A stretch of 64,000 bases of DNA from Gemmatimonadota bacterium (GCA_029262195.1 JAJCZX010000006.1:28633-92632), one strand, 5' to 3'. Positions 19,317-28,917 are shown, counted from the first letter of the stretch. The notes: generated from the sequence alone by a model not told the origin. Numbers and translations: made by a program.

Positions 19317-20689
19317 GAGCGGCTCCTCTCGATATAGCGACCGGCACCTCTTTCGACTTTCAAGTCGCCGTTCCTGTATTGGATTCGTCCATCGACCACA
19401 ACGTGCGAGGCGAGGCCTTTAACCTTGAACCCCTCGAAAATATTCCGGTCGACTTTGTGGTGGTGCGTTGAAGCCGAGATCGTACCGGTGGCTTCGGGAT
19501 CCCACACCACCAGATCCGCGTCCGAACCGACCATCAAAGCACCCTTTCGCGGATACATACCGAATATTTTGGCCGCCCGCGTCGAAGTAACGTCAACGAA
19601 CTCGTTCAATGTCAGCCAACCCTTACCGACACCGTAGGTGTACATCAGAGCGAGTCTATGCTCGATGCCCGCCGCTCCGTTGGGAATCTTTCTAAAGTCA
19701 TCTTTCCCCATGTCCTTCTGCCCTACCTGATTGAACGGGCAGTGATCCGTAGCCAGGCAATGCAACGTTCCCGCCTTTAGAGCTGCCCAGAGAGGTTCCT
19801 GGTGTCCGAGCGGTCTTATCGGGGGCGACATCACATAGGCAGCACCTTCAAAATCCGGTTTGTCGTACACCGAATCGTCCAGCAAAAGGTACTGAGGACA
19901 GGTTTCACCCCAGACGGTCTCGCCGCGCAGTCGCGCCCTGGAGATCGCTTCTATTGATTCCTGACAGGTAACGTGTACGACATAAAGCGGCACTCCGTTG
20001 AGACGGGCAAGTTGCGCAGCGCGCTCGGTTGCTTCCCCTTCGACAGGAGTGGGGCGCGAGCGGGCGTGATATTTTGGAGAAGTATGCCCCTCACCGAACA
20101 ATTTATTCTGCATCTCCACTACCTGGTCCCCATGCTCAGCGTGCACGGTGACAAGTCCCTGGAGCTGTGCCGCAGTTTTCATGATGTTAATCAATTCATC
20201 GTCGAAAACGCCGATAGCCCCACGATAGGCCATGAACGTCTTAAACGAGGGGATCCCTTCTTCGTCGATGCACTTCCGCATCCATTCGGCGGTCTTATCT
20301 CCCCACCAGGTGACCGCCATATGGAAGGCATAGTCGGCAACCGACTTCTCGGCCTTTTCGTGCCACCACTTCAGGGCCTTCATCATGTCTTCGTCACGCT
20401 GAGGAATCACGAAGTCAATTATGGTCGTCGTCCCCCCGGCAACTCCGGCAGCAGTTCCAGTCTCAAAATCGTCAGCAGAGACGGTGCCCATGAAGGGAAG
20501 CTCCATGTGCACATGCGGGTCGATCCCCCCGGGAAACACATATTGCCCTGAGGCATCAACGACCTCATTTCCGGAGCTCGCCTCAATGTTCGGTCCTATT
20601 TCGACAATTTTTCCGTCTTCGCACCTGACGTCGTTAACCCATTGATCAAGAGCAGTAACCAAGGTTCCGTTTTTTATCACTACACCCAT
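19313..20689 (-). CDS. hydA: Dihydropyrimidinase
   Basis: 458 residues, an amidohydrolase with the metal site in order: DPHVHMELPFMG, the carboxylated lysine in SFKTFMAYRG, VTVHAEHGD, YVVHVTC and ATDHCPFN. It opens dihydrouracil or dihydrothymine to the N-carbamoyl beta-amino acid. It lies 92 bp after the beta-ureidopropionase gene and overlaps the aminotransferase. In the Escherichia coli yge purine cluster the related HyuA sits in the purine genes, so this single enzyme could act in both pathways here. Confidence 0.93.
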   Translation of the reverse strand: MGVVIKNGTLVTALDQWVNDVRCEDGKIVEIGPNIEASSGNEVVDASGQYVFPGGIDPHVHMELPFMGTVSADDFETGTAAGVAGGTTTIIDFVIPQRDEDMMKALKWWHEKAEKSVADYAFHMAVTWWGDKTAEWMRKCIDEEGIPSFKTFMAYRGAIGVFDDELINIMKTAAQLQGLVTVHAEHGDQVVEMQNKLFGEGHTSPKYHARSRPTPVEGEATERAAQLARLNGVPLYVVHVTCQESIEAISRARLRGETVWGETCPQYLLLDDSVYDKPDFEGAAYVMSPPIRPLGHQEPLWAALKAGTLHCLATDHCPFNQVGQKDMGKDDFRKIPNGAAGIEHRLALMYTYGVGKGWLTLNEFVDVTSTRAAKIFGMYPRKGALMVGSDADLVVWDPEATGTISASTHHHKVDRNIFEGFKVKGLASHVVVDGRIQYRNGDLKVERGAGRYIERSRS

Positions 20690-20711
20690 CTTCGTATCCT
20701 TTCAAAAATAC

Positions 20712-20745
20712 GACGGGCGGACGGACGGACGGGCCGACGGGCGGG
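20712..20745 (-). repeat. GACGG-rich low-complexity spacer
   Basis: A tract of tandem CGGACGGACGGACGGG-type units lies between the ureidopropionase stop and the hydA start, followed by a CT-rich tract (CTCCCTCCCTCTTCC). It leaves the operon spacing at 92 bp, much wider than elsewhere in this operon. Function unknown; it may be a simple-sequence expansion. Confidence 0.6.
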
Positions 20746-20781
20746 ATTGGCTCCCTCCCTCTTCCCTCCTCCCCCCTCCCT

Positions 20782-21651
20782 CTAAATCAATTCAACCATC
20801 TCATCGTAAGTCTCAGGCCTGCGGTCCCGATAAAACTGCCAGACCTGGCGAACCTCTTCGATAACATCCAGGTTCATTTCTGCGGTAATCATTTCGTCTT
20901 TGTCCTCTGAGGCTTCTGCGAGGAACGCACCCCGGGGATCCACGAAATAACTCGACCCGTAAAACTTGCCTATGTCCCAGGGAGCCTCGGTGCCAACGCG
21001 ATTGATGCACCCCATGAAGTAGCCATTGGCCACGGCGTGGGCCGGCTGCTCAAGCTTCCAGAGGTATTGAGACAAACCAGCCACTGTCGCGGAGGGATTC
21101 ATGACGATCTCAGCACCGTTTAGTCCGAGCAACCGCGCTCCTTCCGGGAAATGTCGATCGTAGCAGATGTACACGCCGACCTTTGCGTAGGCTGTTTCGA
21201 AAACGGGGTAGCCGAGATTGCCGGGTTTGAAGAAAAATTTCTCCCAGAAGCCAGAGGTCTGCGGTATGTGGTTCTTGCGATACTTGCCGAGGTATTTGCC
21301 GTCAGCGTCTATCACCGCTGCAGTGTTGTAGTAGACCCCCGCCTGTTCGCGCTCGTAGGTCGGCACCACGATTACCATCGAATATTTCTTCGCGTACTCC
21401 GACATGAGGTCGGTCATCGGCCCTGGCACAGCTTCCGCAGCCTCATACCATCGTTTGTCCTGACTGCAACAAAAGTATGGGCCGTCGAAGATCTCCTGGA
21501 GACACAGAACTTGCACACCGGCTTTGCCAGCCTCTTCAATCAGTGGGATATGTTTTTCTAAACCGGCTTTGCGGATTTCGGCAACCGGCACGCTTTCATC
21601 GTTGATGGGGTTGGCGCATTGTATTAAACCACCTTTGACAATTCTTGCCAC
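20782..21651 (-). CDS. Beta-ureidopropionase (nitrilase superfamily)
   Basis: 289 residues. The carbon-nitrogen hydrolase triad is visible: Glu in CLQEIFDGPYF, Lys in YRKNHIP and Cys in GVYICYDRHFPEG. It hydrolyses N-carbamoyl-beta-alanine or N-carbamoyl-3-aminoisobutyrate to the beta-amino acid, CO2 and ammonia. N-carbamoylputrescine amidases are close relatives, but placement between mmsA and hydA favours pyrimidine breakdown. The start is GTG 21651 with GGGAG upstream, 14 bp after mmsA. Confidence 0.88.
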   Translation of the reverse strand: MARIVKGGLIQCANPINDESVPVAEIRKAGLEKHIPLIEEAGKAGVQVLCLQEIFDGPYFCCSQDKRWYEAAEAVPGPMTDLMSEYAKKYSMVIVVPTYEREQAGVYYNTAAVIDADGKYLGKYRKNHIPQTSGFWEKFFFKPGNLGYPVFETAYAKVGVYICYDRHFPEGARLLGLNGAEIVMNPSATVAGLSQYLWKLEQPAHAVANGYFMGCINRVGTEAPWDIGKFYGSSYFVDPRGAFLAEASEDKDEMITAEMNLDVIEEVRQVWQFYRDRRPETYDEMVELI

Positions 21652-21665
21652 GTTTTTCTCCCGGT

Positions 21666-23111
21666 TTAGTCCCAGCGTGAGATAAAGACTTTGCGATCGG
21701 TGTAGAAATCAAAAGACTCTCGGCCGTGGGCTTTAAGGTCTCCGAAGAACGACCCTTTGGCGCCTCCGAATCCGAAGAATGACATAGGGGTAACCACGCC
21801 GATGTTGACTCCCGCCATACTGGCCTCAACACGGTATTTAAACGTCCGGGCGCTCTTCCCGCTGGTCGTGAAAATCGAGCATGCGTTGGCGAGCGGATGC
21901 TTCTTAATGATCTCAAGAGCTGATTCGAGATTCTCTGCTTTCAATATCCCGAGTACGGGACCAAAAATCTCCTCCCGAGCAATCACCATCTCAGGCGTCA
22001 CGTTGTCGAAAACGCACGGACCTATAAAATGCCCATCTGAATTAATCTCGACCCCCCGACCGTCCACGATAAGGTCAGCTCCCTCATCGACGCCCTGTTG
22101 CACGTAACCCCGAACCTTTTCCAGGTGAGCGGCAGAAACAACCGGACCCATGGTGACTCCCTCTTCAAGACCGTTGCCAACTTTGAAAGCTTTGGCGTTT
22201 GCAACGACGCGCGAGCGGATTTCCTCTTCGCAACCTCCCACAGCCAAAATCAAACTTGCGGCCAGACACCTTTCGCCGGCGCAGCCGTACGCCGAATTAG
22301 CAATGGCCTCGGCAGCCTTATCCATGTCGGCATCGGGCATAACGATCATGAAATTCTTTGCCCCACCCAACGCCTGCACCCGTTTGCCGTGTCCGGCGGC
22401 TGTCTTATAGACATACTCAGCGATCGGACTTGAACCAACAAACGACACGCCCTGAATGTCTTTGTGTTCAAGGAGCCCGTTCACTACATCTTTGCCGCCG
22501 TTTACCAGGTTCAGCACTCCCTTTGGGAACCCTGCTTTATCAATCAGGTCGAATATGAACCTTTGACAGAGGGGTACCTGCTCAGACGGCTTACATATGA
22601 ACGTGTTGCCGCAGGCTACCGAGAAGGGGTAAAACCACAGGGGAACCATCGCCGGGAAATTGAAGGGAGCGATGCAAGCAAAAACGCCCATAGGTTGCCG
22701 AACCGATTCGCAATCGATACCGGCAGCTACGTCTTCCAGAGTTTGCCCCATCAACAATGAGGGGGCTCCACAGGCTACCTCAACACACTCTATACCGCGT
22801 TGAACGCTGCCGCGCGACTCGTCGAGCGTTTTGCCGTGTTCCATAGTCAGGATGCGCGACAGTTCTTCTTTGTTCTCCTCAAGGAGATGCTTCAGCGTGA
22901 ACAAATAGCGAGCACGTTTTGCAGGGGGCACCATCCGCCACTCGGCAAACGCCGCATCTGCCGCCTTCACCGCGCGATCGACATCCGCCGCTCCACCCAT
23001 AGGGACCTTAGCCAGCAGGTCGCCAGTGGCGGGGTTTCTAATCTCTCTGGTTTCAGAAGCGAGTGAATCGACCCATTGGCCGTTTAAGTAATCTTTGATT
23101 GTTTCAGTCAT
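21666..23111 (-). CDS. mmsA: CoA-acylating methylmalonate-semialdehyde dehydrogenase
   Basis: 481 residues of the aldehyde dehydrogenase superfamily. It starts MTETIKDYLNGQWVDS, contains QALGGAKNFMIVMPDAD and the catalytic cysteine in GCAGERCLAAS, all typical of MmsA/IolA enzymes. These form propionyl-CoA or acetyl-CoA from methylmalonate or malonate semialdehyde with CoA and NAD. The longer open frame upstream of ATG 23111 has no family similarity. It is the first gene of the pyrimidine operon and supplies its final step. Confidence 0.92.
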   Translation of the reverse strand: MTETIKDYLNGQWVDSLASETREIRNPATGDLLAKVPMGGAADVDRAVKAADAAFAEWRMVPPAKRARYLFTLKHLLEENKEELSRILTMEHGKTLDESRGSVQRGIECVEVACGAPSLLMGQTLEDVAAGIDCESVRQPMGVFACIAPFNFPAMVPLWFYPFSVACGNTFICKPSEQVPLCQRFIFDLIDKAGFPKGVLNLVNGGKDVVNGLLEHKDIQGVSFVGSSPIAEYVYKTAAGHGKRVQALGGAKNFMIVMPDADMDKAAEAIANSAYGCAGERCLAASLILAVGGCEEEIRSRVVANAKAFKVGNGLEEGVTMGPVVSAAHLEKVRGYVQQGVDEGADLIVDGRGVEINSDGHFIGPCVFDNVTPEMVIAREEIFGPVLGILKAENLESALEIIKKHPLANACSIFTTSGKSARTFKYRVEASMAGVNIGVVTPMSFFGFGGAKGSFFGDLKAHGRESFDFYTDRKVFISRWD

Positions 23112-23212
23112 GCCCGGTCCGTGTGCGATTGAGATCTTCTTTAGATTATCCTTGAAAAACAGGGGAATCAAGCGGTTAAGGCGGGCCTTTCCCAAAAACG
23201 GAACCCCCTGAC

Positions 23213-24314
23213 TTGCCTGAGGTATTAAAACGGCACTCACGCGGGCCGTCGCGAACTCTTTCCGGAACCAGCATTGTGCTAACACCTGTCCTTTTTATGC
23301 TTTCGGTTATTGTGACGCCGGCCAATGCGATTCAACAGGATACGCCTCGCATTGAGTTTTTGAGGACGCTCCCCCCCGATGATGCTGAAGTTTTTTTCGG
23401 AGCGGTTTCAGACATGGACGTTCGTTCGGATGGATCGACGGTAGTTCTGGACGGGCTCTCCCACTCGCTACTTTTTTTGACGCTCAAGGCAACTTCGACC
23501 GAGTAGTGGGGCGAGAGGGCCAGGGACCCGGAGAGATAGGTGGATCACAGGATTTTGAGTTGGCACCTGATAATCGGTTGGCCTGGTCGACTTCAAGAAC
23601 CTCCGGATTTCGCTCTGGGATCCCGAGGGCGACCCCCTCTCTTTGGTTCCTCTTAGAACTCTATCAGGTGGCCAGATGTCCTGGCCTCAGGAATTTACCT
23701 GGAATTCCACAGGCCCCGTCCTTAAGACCAGCGGATTCATACCAACAGAACCGATCCTTTTTTTACTTTTACGCGATGACCTGTTGGCGATCGCGGATAC
23801 TCTGGTGGTATTCCTCGAAGAGGACCCCGAAACGATGTCTTGCATATTTTGCACGACCAGCCTCACCGACTTCGGCGTTGTCGCAGCCAGAGGCGACACC
23901 ATATATCAAGTTTCTTTACTCGACAGCATCGGCAGGGCACAACGCATTTGGTCTCGAAGCGATCTCCCTGCTGCCAACCGTTCTTCGGCGGAGTTGGAAC
24001 GACTGGATGCGGCTTCGAACCGTTTACGGGGAACCGAAGGCGGCGGCGGCAGGACTGCCTTTTCCCAGTTCAAACCCAGATTCCCACCCAAAAGTATTTC
24101 AGCGGATTCTGATGGCCGTCTCTGGTTAGCACCATCCGCAAACGACGGAGAAGCCGGAGCACTGGATGTCTTCGCGGAAAGTGGCGAATTACTTGCGACC
24201 CTGGAAACCGATCACCCGGTCCTTTCGATAAAAATTCGGCACGGATACCTGTTAATTGGGAGCGAATCGGACTTGGGGGAACCAATCGTCCAGGTCTACC
24301 GGATCAGAGACTAA
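23213..24314 (+). pseudogene. 6-bladed beta-propeller exported protein, broken by two frameshifts
   Basis: Three consecutive frames together give one propeller protein. It has an N-terminal hydrophobic signal region ending ANAIQQ, then LPPDDAEVFFGAVSDMDV, the signature VVGREGQGPGEIG, and blades ending VYRIRD. The first break is in a T run near 23470 (seven T where eight would restore SLLFFDAQGNF). The second is near 23575-23590, where VDFKNLRISLWDPEGD resumes. Both look like one-base losses, so either the gene is decayed or the assembly has errors. The start codon is unclear (TTG 23213 or an internal ATG/GTG). Divergent from mmsA by about 100 bp. Confidence 0.7.
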
Positions 24315-24357
24315 CCCGGCAGCGGGCTTCTCCACCTCCCTCCTAACTCCTCCCCCC

Positions 24358-25740
24358 TTAAGCCTCCCAGGCCGTAAGCCCCCGCTCTTCATCAGTCCCA
24401 GGTATCGTATTGTCGAGCACCAGCGCGCACATAGCCCCAACCGCCATTCCGGTATTCCCCAACGTGTTGAGCACATCAGAGATCAAGCCGGGAGAAAAAC
24501 TTAACGGATTAGCTGCGAAATATTCCGGTACCGAAAGACCCATAAAGAAGGAAAACCCAAGGATGAAAAGATTGCGGGCGGAGTTCAGATCGACGAATTG
24601 GAGATTCGATAAACCTACCGCAGCGATCATACCGAACATCGCACAGTACATTCCGCCTACGATGGGTTGAGGAATTGTGGTGAACAGGGCGCCGAATTTC
24701 CCGAACATCCCCAATAGCAACATGATGCCCGCTCCAATCTGCACGACTCGCCTTGAACCGACCCGAGTCAATCCAATAGCTCCAATGTTTTCAGAGTAGG
24801 ACGTCGTACCGTTGCCGGTACCGAATATTCCGGCTATCAGACATCCAACACCTTCCATGCCGATTCCGCGACTGATGACTTTTGAGTCAGGCACCGGCGC
24901 ACCGGCCAATCGAGCGGCGGCATAATAGTCTCCGACCGATTCAACCATCGACGCCACGTACCCGGCGAGCATGCCCACAACCGCTGCTGCTCCAAACACA
25001 GGCATTCCCCACTGGAAGGGGTACGGGACACGGAACCATGAAGCTGCGCCGACATTGGCCATCGACACATGAGCGGGGTGGTCGGCCGAGAAAACTCCGG
25101 TGGAGGTGAGAACAGCTGCGACTCCCCAAGCCACCAGAATCCCCATCATTATTGGAAACAACTCGAAGGCCCGGTGAGTGAATCGCATGTACTGACTGAA
25201 AACAATAATCAGCGCAATGGTCAGCCCACCTATTCCCCAGTGGGTGCCGGCAACCGGCGCACCGAATTTGAAAAGCGCCAGGCCGATCAATGCGATGGTC
25301 GGAGCGATCGTTATCGGACCGACGAAACGCAGCACCTTGCCAACCAATCCAGAATAGCCGACAAATATCTCGACAACTGCTCCGACGATCACAGCGCCCT
25401 GTACATGTTGCAAGCGCACCTCCCAACCCGAGTTGGCCAGAGCGGCCATGCCAAGGATCGTGAACGTCGGCTGGAGAAACGAGAAAGTCCCTCCCTGAAC
25501 CAGCGGCAACCTGTTGCCCCAGGTTGTCTGGAGAATGGTCGTAATACCACTGACAAAAAACATCGTGCTGATCAACCAACCCAGTGCCACCGGGTTATCT
25601 GCGATTCCCAGAGGTTCCGAAAGCAGGAGGGGAATAGCCACCGTCGAGCCGAACATCGTGAGGTAGTGCTGAAAGCCCAGCGGCAGAGCTTCCTTCAGAG
25701 GCGGAATGTCGTCAATGCCGTAAATCAGTTTATGAGCCAT
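24358..25740 (-). CDS. NCS2-family nucleobase (uracil/xanthine/uric acid) permease
   Basis: 460 residues with 12-14 hydrophobic segments. N-terminal GFQHYLTMFGSTVAIP, then LPLVQGGTFSFLQP, and GNGTTSYSENIGAIGLTRVGSR near two thirds are NCS2 signatures; the last holds substrate-binding residues and the family motif. It should bring in a purine or pyrimidine base by proton symport. It is the last gene of the purine operon, so xanthine or uric acid is likely, though the neighbouring pyrimidine operon makes uracil possible. Convergent with the broken propeller gene. Confidence 0.9.
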   Translation of the reverse strand: MAHKLIYGIDDIPPLKEALPLGFQHYLTMFGSTVAIPLLLSEPLGIADNPVALGWLISTMFFVSGITTILQTTWGNRLPLVQGGTFSFLQPTFTILGMAALANSGWEVRLQHVQGAVIVGAVVEIFVGYSGLVGKVLRFVGPITIAPTIALIGLALFKFGAPVAGTHWGIGGLTIALIIVFSQYMRFTHRAFELFPIMMGILVAWGVAAVLTSTGVFSADHPAHVSMANVGAASWFRVPYPFQWGMPVFGAAAVVGMLAGYVASMVESVGDYYAAARLAGAPVPDSKVISRGIGMEGVGCLIAGIFGTGNGTTSYSENIGAIGLTRVGSRRVVQIGAGIMLLLGMFGKFGALFTTIPQPIVGGMYCAMFGMIAAVGLSNLQFVDLNSARNLFILGFSFFMGLSVPEYFAANPLSFSPGLISDVLNTLGNTGMAVGAMCALVLDNTIPGTDEERGLTAWEA

Positions 25741-25819
25741 GCAGGAATCTCAGCGGTTGTAGAAACGAACGCTAACATACGCCTCAAAAACCGAGGCCGA
25801 CAGAGGAAGCGATGGGGGG

Positions 25820-25896
25820 CACTGTGGCACCGGGGCATTGGGACGCTGAACCGTAATTCTTATTCCATCCCGACCTACCGACTTCCCGACTTCTAC
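25820..25896. repeat. Intergenic GGCACCGGGGCA-type spacer, copy 1
   Basis: Contains GGCACCGGGGCATTGGG followed by a C-rich stretch with TTCCATCCCGACCTACCGAC. A similar arrangement occurs at 27878-27942, and a related run (GGGGGCACGGGGGCACGG) at 49533-49551. These look like a dispersed intergenic low-complexity family in this genome. Function unknown. Confidence 0.5.
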
Positions 25897-26322
25897 CTAT
25901 CCCGGCAGTTCCCACCGCAAATCTGAAAACCTCGCGAAGTCCCTGTCAGTCGTAACCCATCGTGCTCCCTGCTCAATTGCCATGGCGGCGAGATAAGCAT
26001 CGGGAACGAGATTACCTCGGGCTTCGGCATCAATGCAGATCTTTCTGAAGACGCTCCAGTGCATTGGGCCTGGCTGCACCGCCACAGAAACGGGCGCAGA
26101 GCGGATAGCGTCAATAAAATCGAAAACGTCTTCGAGTGAACTGGGGCTCTTGAAAATCTTGGGATGAGTTACAATCCTGACAACTGAGCTCAGCACGTGC
26201 TCGGAATAACCAAAATTTTCCGGTCCAGCCAACGACCGCTGCAACCAGGTTCGGCACTGCTCATGTTTATCGCTGTCCTGACGCAACGCGTAAATCAGGA
26301 CGTTCACATCGGCTATTATCAC
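25897..26322 (-). CDS. vapC: PIN-domain toxin VapC
   Basis: 141 residues. The acidic PIN site is visible: Asp in MIIADVNVLIYAL, Glu in FGYSEHVLS, Asp in LVPDAYLAA and the final WVTTDRDF. PIN toxins cleave RNA, often tRNA. The start overlaps the vapB stop as ATGA, so the pair is cotranslated. The pair lies between the permease and the threonine-synthase-like gene, inside the run of purine genes. Confidence 0.9.
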   Translation of the reverse strand: MIIADVNVLIYALRQDSDKHEQCRTWLQRSLAGPENFGYSEHVLSSVVRIVTHPKIFKSPSSLEDVFDFIDAIRSAPVSVAVQPGPMHWSVFRKICIDAEARGNLVPDAYLAAMAIEQGARWVTTDRDFARFSDLRWELPG

Positions 26323-26573
26323 CTGTGCGATTCGTCCATCGAATCCAGAATCGAAGACATATCGTCCAGGTCAACGCCCGGCAGTGTTCCGCCGGAGCCA
26401 TGCCGTGGCAAATCGAGTTTGTCCTTTTTGTTTTTTTGTCCCCCTTCAGGGGGCCTCGCCATATAGGCCACAAGAGCCTCCTTTACCAGCCCCGTTAATG
26501 ACATTCCAGCCTGGGCCGCCCAGATTTTAGCTTTCTTTAGCAATGGATCTTCTATGCGTAATGTTGTTCTCAT
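26319..26573 (-). CDS. vapB: VapB-type antitoxin
   Basis: 84 residues. The N-terminal MRTTLRIEDPLLKKAK with AGMSLTGLVKEALVAYM is a ribbon-helix-helix DNA-binding fold. The C-terminal half is polar and acidic, ending in a stretch that would wrap the toxin. Antitoxins of this kind repress their own promoter; the 45 bp upstream contain an imperfect ATGACATA...ATGACGACAT repeat that could be an operator (inference). Confidence 0.85.
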   Translation of the reverse strand: MRTTLRIEDPLLKKAKIWAAQAGMSLTGLVKEALVAYMARPPEGGQKNKKDKLDLPRHGSGGTLPGVDLDDMSSILDSMDESHR

Positions 26574-26616
26574 GACATAGAGACGTTACCATGACGACAT
26601 AAATATGTCAACTATC

Positions 26617-27849
26617 TCAGTTCATCATCTTTTCCACCATTTCAAGCGTCGGCTCGACCGGATCCGGACGCCTGACGGCCCTCGCCGCTGCATCCACGTC
26701 CTTCAACCCTGACCCGGTCACCGCCAGAACGATTCTTTCGTCAGCCCCCACGATCCCATCGGCGACCGCCTGCCTGAGACCCGCAACCGAAATTGCCCCC
26801 GCAGGTTCGGCAAAAACCCCTGTACTCGAGGCGAGGACCCTGATGGAATCGAGGATGTCGCGGTCTTCAACAATAACGCCCGCCCCTCCACTGGCCTGTA
26901 CCATTTTCACGCACTGAAAAGCATTTCGTGGCATCAAAACATTGAGACTGTCGGCGACGCTGTCAGCCATGGGATCAGGTACCGGAACTGTCCCTGCGCG
27001 CAACGCAGTAGCAATCGATGCCGACCGTGAAGGCTGCACCGCGATCAACCGTGGCACACTTTCCAGCAACCCCGCCCTGCGAAGGTCGGCAAACCCCTTC
27101 GCTATGCCCGATATGATCACGCCATCTCCGACGGGCACCAACACCACATCCGCTTTTCCCCAACCGCGAATTTGATGAGCTATCTCAAGGGCCATCGTCT
27201 TTTTGCCTTCGATCGTAAACGGATTCAACGCCGTGTTTCGATTGTACCAACCAAACGCCTGGCATGCCGCCAGACAAAGTTCAAAGGCGTCATCGTAGGT
27301 GCCCAGCACGGGAATAAGATTGATGCCGTAGGAGAGCATTTGAATGAGCTTCGCCTCTGGAGCCTTTGCCGGCACAAAGGCTACGGCCTTTTTGCCGGCG
27401 GCCGCAGCCATGGCGGCCAGCGCAGTCGCTGCATTGCCAGTCGAAGCCGCGGCGATGGTATCGATCCGGTACTCGCTGGCTTTGGCGACCACAAGCTGGG
27501 AAGCCCTATCCTTGGTCGAACCACTCGGGTTACGAGTGTCATCCTTGACCCACAAATATTCCACTCCAATAGCGGCGGCCAGCGCGTCAGTTTTTATGAG
27601 AGGAGTGCCCCCCACCGGGATCGGTGGTAGATGGCCTGCATCATTGATAGGAAGAAATCCCGTCAGAAACTCACTGGACCCGAAATCGTCTATCCACCTG
27701 TCCGGAAGGTGGTCGATAACAACCTCCAGAACGCCTCTTGTCTCTCCACCGATTCGCTGTTGTGCCGAACACGCATCACAAACGAGTCGGGTTGGTTCTT
27801 CAGCGTATGTAGCGCCACACTCAACGCACCGGAGTTTAAACGAGGCCAT
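26617..27849 (-). CDS. Threonine-synthase-like PLP enzyme
   Basis: 410 residues from ATG 27849, which has AGGAGG 5-6 bases upstream. The N-terminus has a zinc-ribbon-like CVECGATY...CDAC pair. The PLP lysine is in NPSGSTKDRAS, with ASTGNAATALAAMAAAAG as the phosphate-binding loop. Sequence fits threonine synthase, but the gene is embedded among ygeW, ygeY and another PLP enzyme rather than with homoserine genes. A beta-elimination role in purine breakdown (the place of the YgeX diaminopropionate ammonia-lyase) is therefore possible. Confidence 0.8.
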   Translation of the reverse strand: MASFKLRCVECGATYAEEPTRLVCDACSAQQRIGGETRGVLEVVIDHLPDRWIDDFGSSEFLTGFLPINDAGHLPPIPVGGTPLIKTDALAAAIGVEYLWVKDDTRNPSGSTKDRASQLVVAKASEYRIDTIAAASTGNAATALAAMAAAAGKKAVAFVPAKAPEAKLIQMLSYGINLIPVLGTYDDAFELCLAACQAFGWYNRNTALNPFTIEGKKTMALEIAHQIRGWGKADVVLVPVGDGVIISGIAKGFADLRRAGLLESVPRLIAVQPSRSASIATALRAGTVPVPDPMADSVADSLNVLMPRNAFQCVKMVQASGGAGVIVEDRDILDSIRVLASSTGVFAEPAGAISVAGLRQAVADGIVGADERIVLAVTGSGLKDVDAAARAVRRPDPVEPTLEMVEKMMN

Positions 27850-27877
27850 GGGAGCCTCCTTCTGCGGCTCGGTGGTA

Positions 27878-27942
27878 CGGCGGCACCGGGGCACAGGGTA
27901 GTTCCATTCCGACCTCTCGACTTCCCCCCTTCCCTACTGGCC
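27878..27942. repeat. Intergenic GGCACCGGGGCA-type spacer, copy 2
   Basis: GGCACCGGGGCACAGGG followed by TTCCATTCCGACCTCTCGAC and a C-rich run. It matches the layout of the spacer at 25820-25896 and separates the threonine-synthase-like gene from ygeW. Confidence 0.5.
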
Positions 27943-28917
27943 TCACATCGTCAGCGCCATGAGCGCTTTTTGAACATGCAACCTGTTCTCCGCCTCGTCA
28001 TAAACCACTGATTGCGGACCATCGATCACGTCGTTCGTTACCTCTCTACCCCGGTCAGCAGGGAGCGGGTGCATATAGATCATCTCTTTGTGCCCCAGGT
28101 CCATGTGCTTTTGCTCGCAACGCCAGGTAGGATATTTCTCTATCAACCCAATTCCTTCGTCGTGATCTTCTGTGACAACTAGCGGGCCCCATGATTTGGG
28201 AATGACTACGTCGGCATCCTGGAATGCACTTTCAAATTCGTTGGTGATGTTGAACTTCGATCCCGACGCTGCCGCATTTTCTTTTGCCTGAGCTTCAATC
28301 TCCGGAAGAAGTTTGAACTCCGGCGGGTAGGCCAGTGTGACGTCCATACCGAAACGGGGCATCATCAAAATTAAACTCTGCGGTACAGAGAGAGGTCGGA
28401 CGTAGTTCGGGGCGCTCGTCCACGCGACTCCAATCTTTAGCCCTTTGGTTTCACCAAATTTTTCACGAATCGTCAGGTAGTCGGCAAGTATTTGACATGG
28501 GTGATAGATGTCGCATTGCATACTCAATAACGGGATGCTTGCAAATTCGGCGACCTCCTGCAAATACTGATTCCCCTCACCGTGGGCACAATGCCTTATC
28601 GCGATGCCATCGCCATAGCGGGATAGGACGTTCGCCGTGTCTCTGGCGTTCTCGCCGTGGCTTATTTGCATTTTGTCAGGCGACAGGAAAATACCGTGCC
28701 CCCCGAGTTGCGTAATCCCGGTTTCAAACGAATTGCGCGTCCGGGTAGAAGCGTCGAAGAAAATCATGTACAGTGTTTTCAACTCGAGCAGAGGCATCGG
28801 CTTGCCGGCAGCCTTAGCTTTCTTCAACTCGGCCGCCAGTGCGAACAGAGTGTTAAGTTCGTCTACCGACCAATCCTGGGTCGTAATGAAATCCCGTCCC
28901 TTGAGTTTCGAATCCAT
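27943..28917 (-). CDS. ygeW: YgeW-type carbamoyltransferase
   Basis: 324 residues of the aspartate/ornithine carbamoyltransferase fold. The carbamoyl-phosphate loop is FFDASTRTRNSFE, with HPCQILADYLTI and MHPLPADRG further on. The insertion GIFLSPDKMQISHGEN and overall order fit the YgeW group, which accompanies ygeY/ssnA/ygfK in purine clusters. Its exact substrate is not settled; a carbamoyl transfer to or from a purine-ring breakdown intermediate, giving carbamoyl phosphate, is the usual suggestion. Start overlaps the ygeY stop by one base (TAATG). No carbamate kinase gene is visible to use the product. Confidence 0.88.
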   Translation of the reverse strand: MDSKLKGRDFITTQDWSVDELNTLFALAAELKKAKAAGKPMPLLELKTLYMIFFDASTRTRNSFETGITQLGGHGIFLSPDKMQISHGENARDTANVLSRYGDGIAIRHCAHGEGNQYLQEVAEFASIPLLSMQCDIYHPCQILADYLTIREKFGETKGLKIGVAWTSAPNYVRPLSVPQSLILMMPRFGMDVTLAYPPEFKLLPEIEAQAKENAAASGSKFNITNEFESAFQDADVVIPKSWGPLVVTEDHDEGIGLIEKYPTWRCEQKHMDLGHKEMIYMHPLPADRGREVTNDVIDGPQSVVYDEAENRLHVQKALMALTM

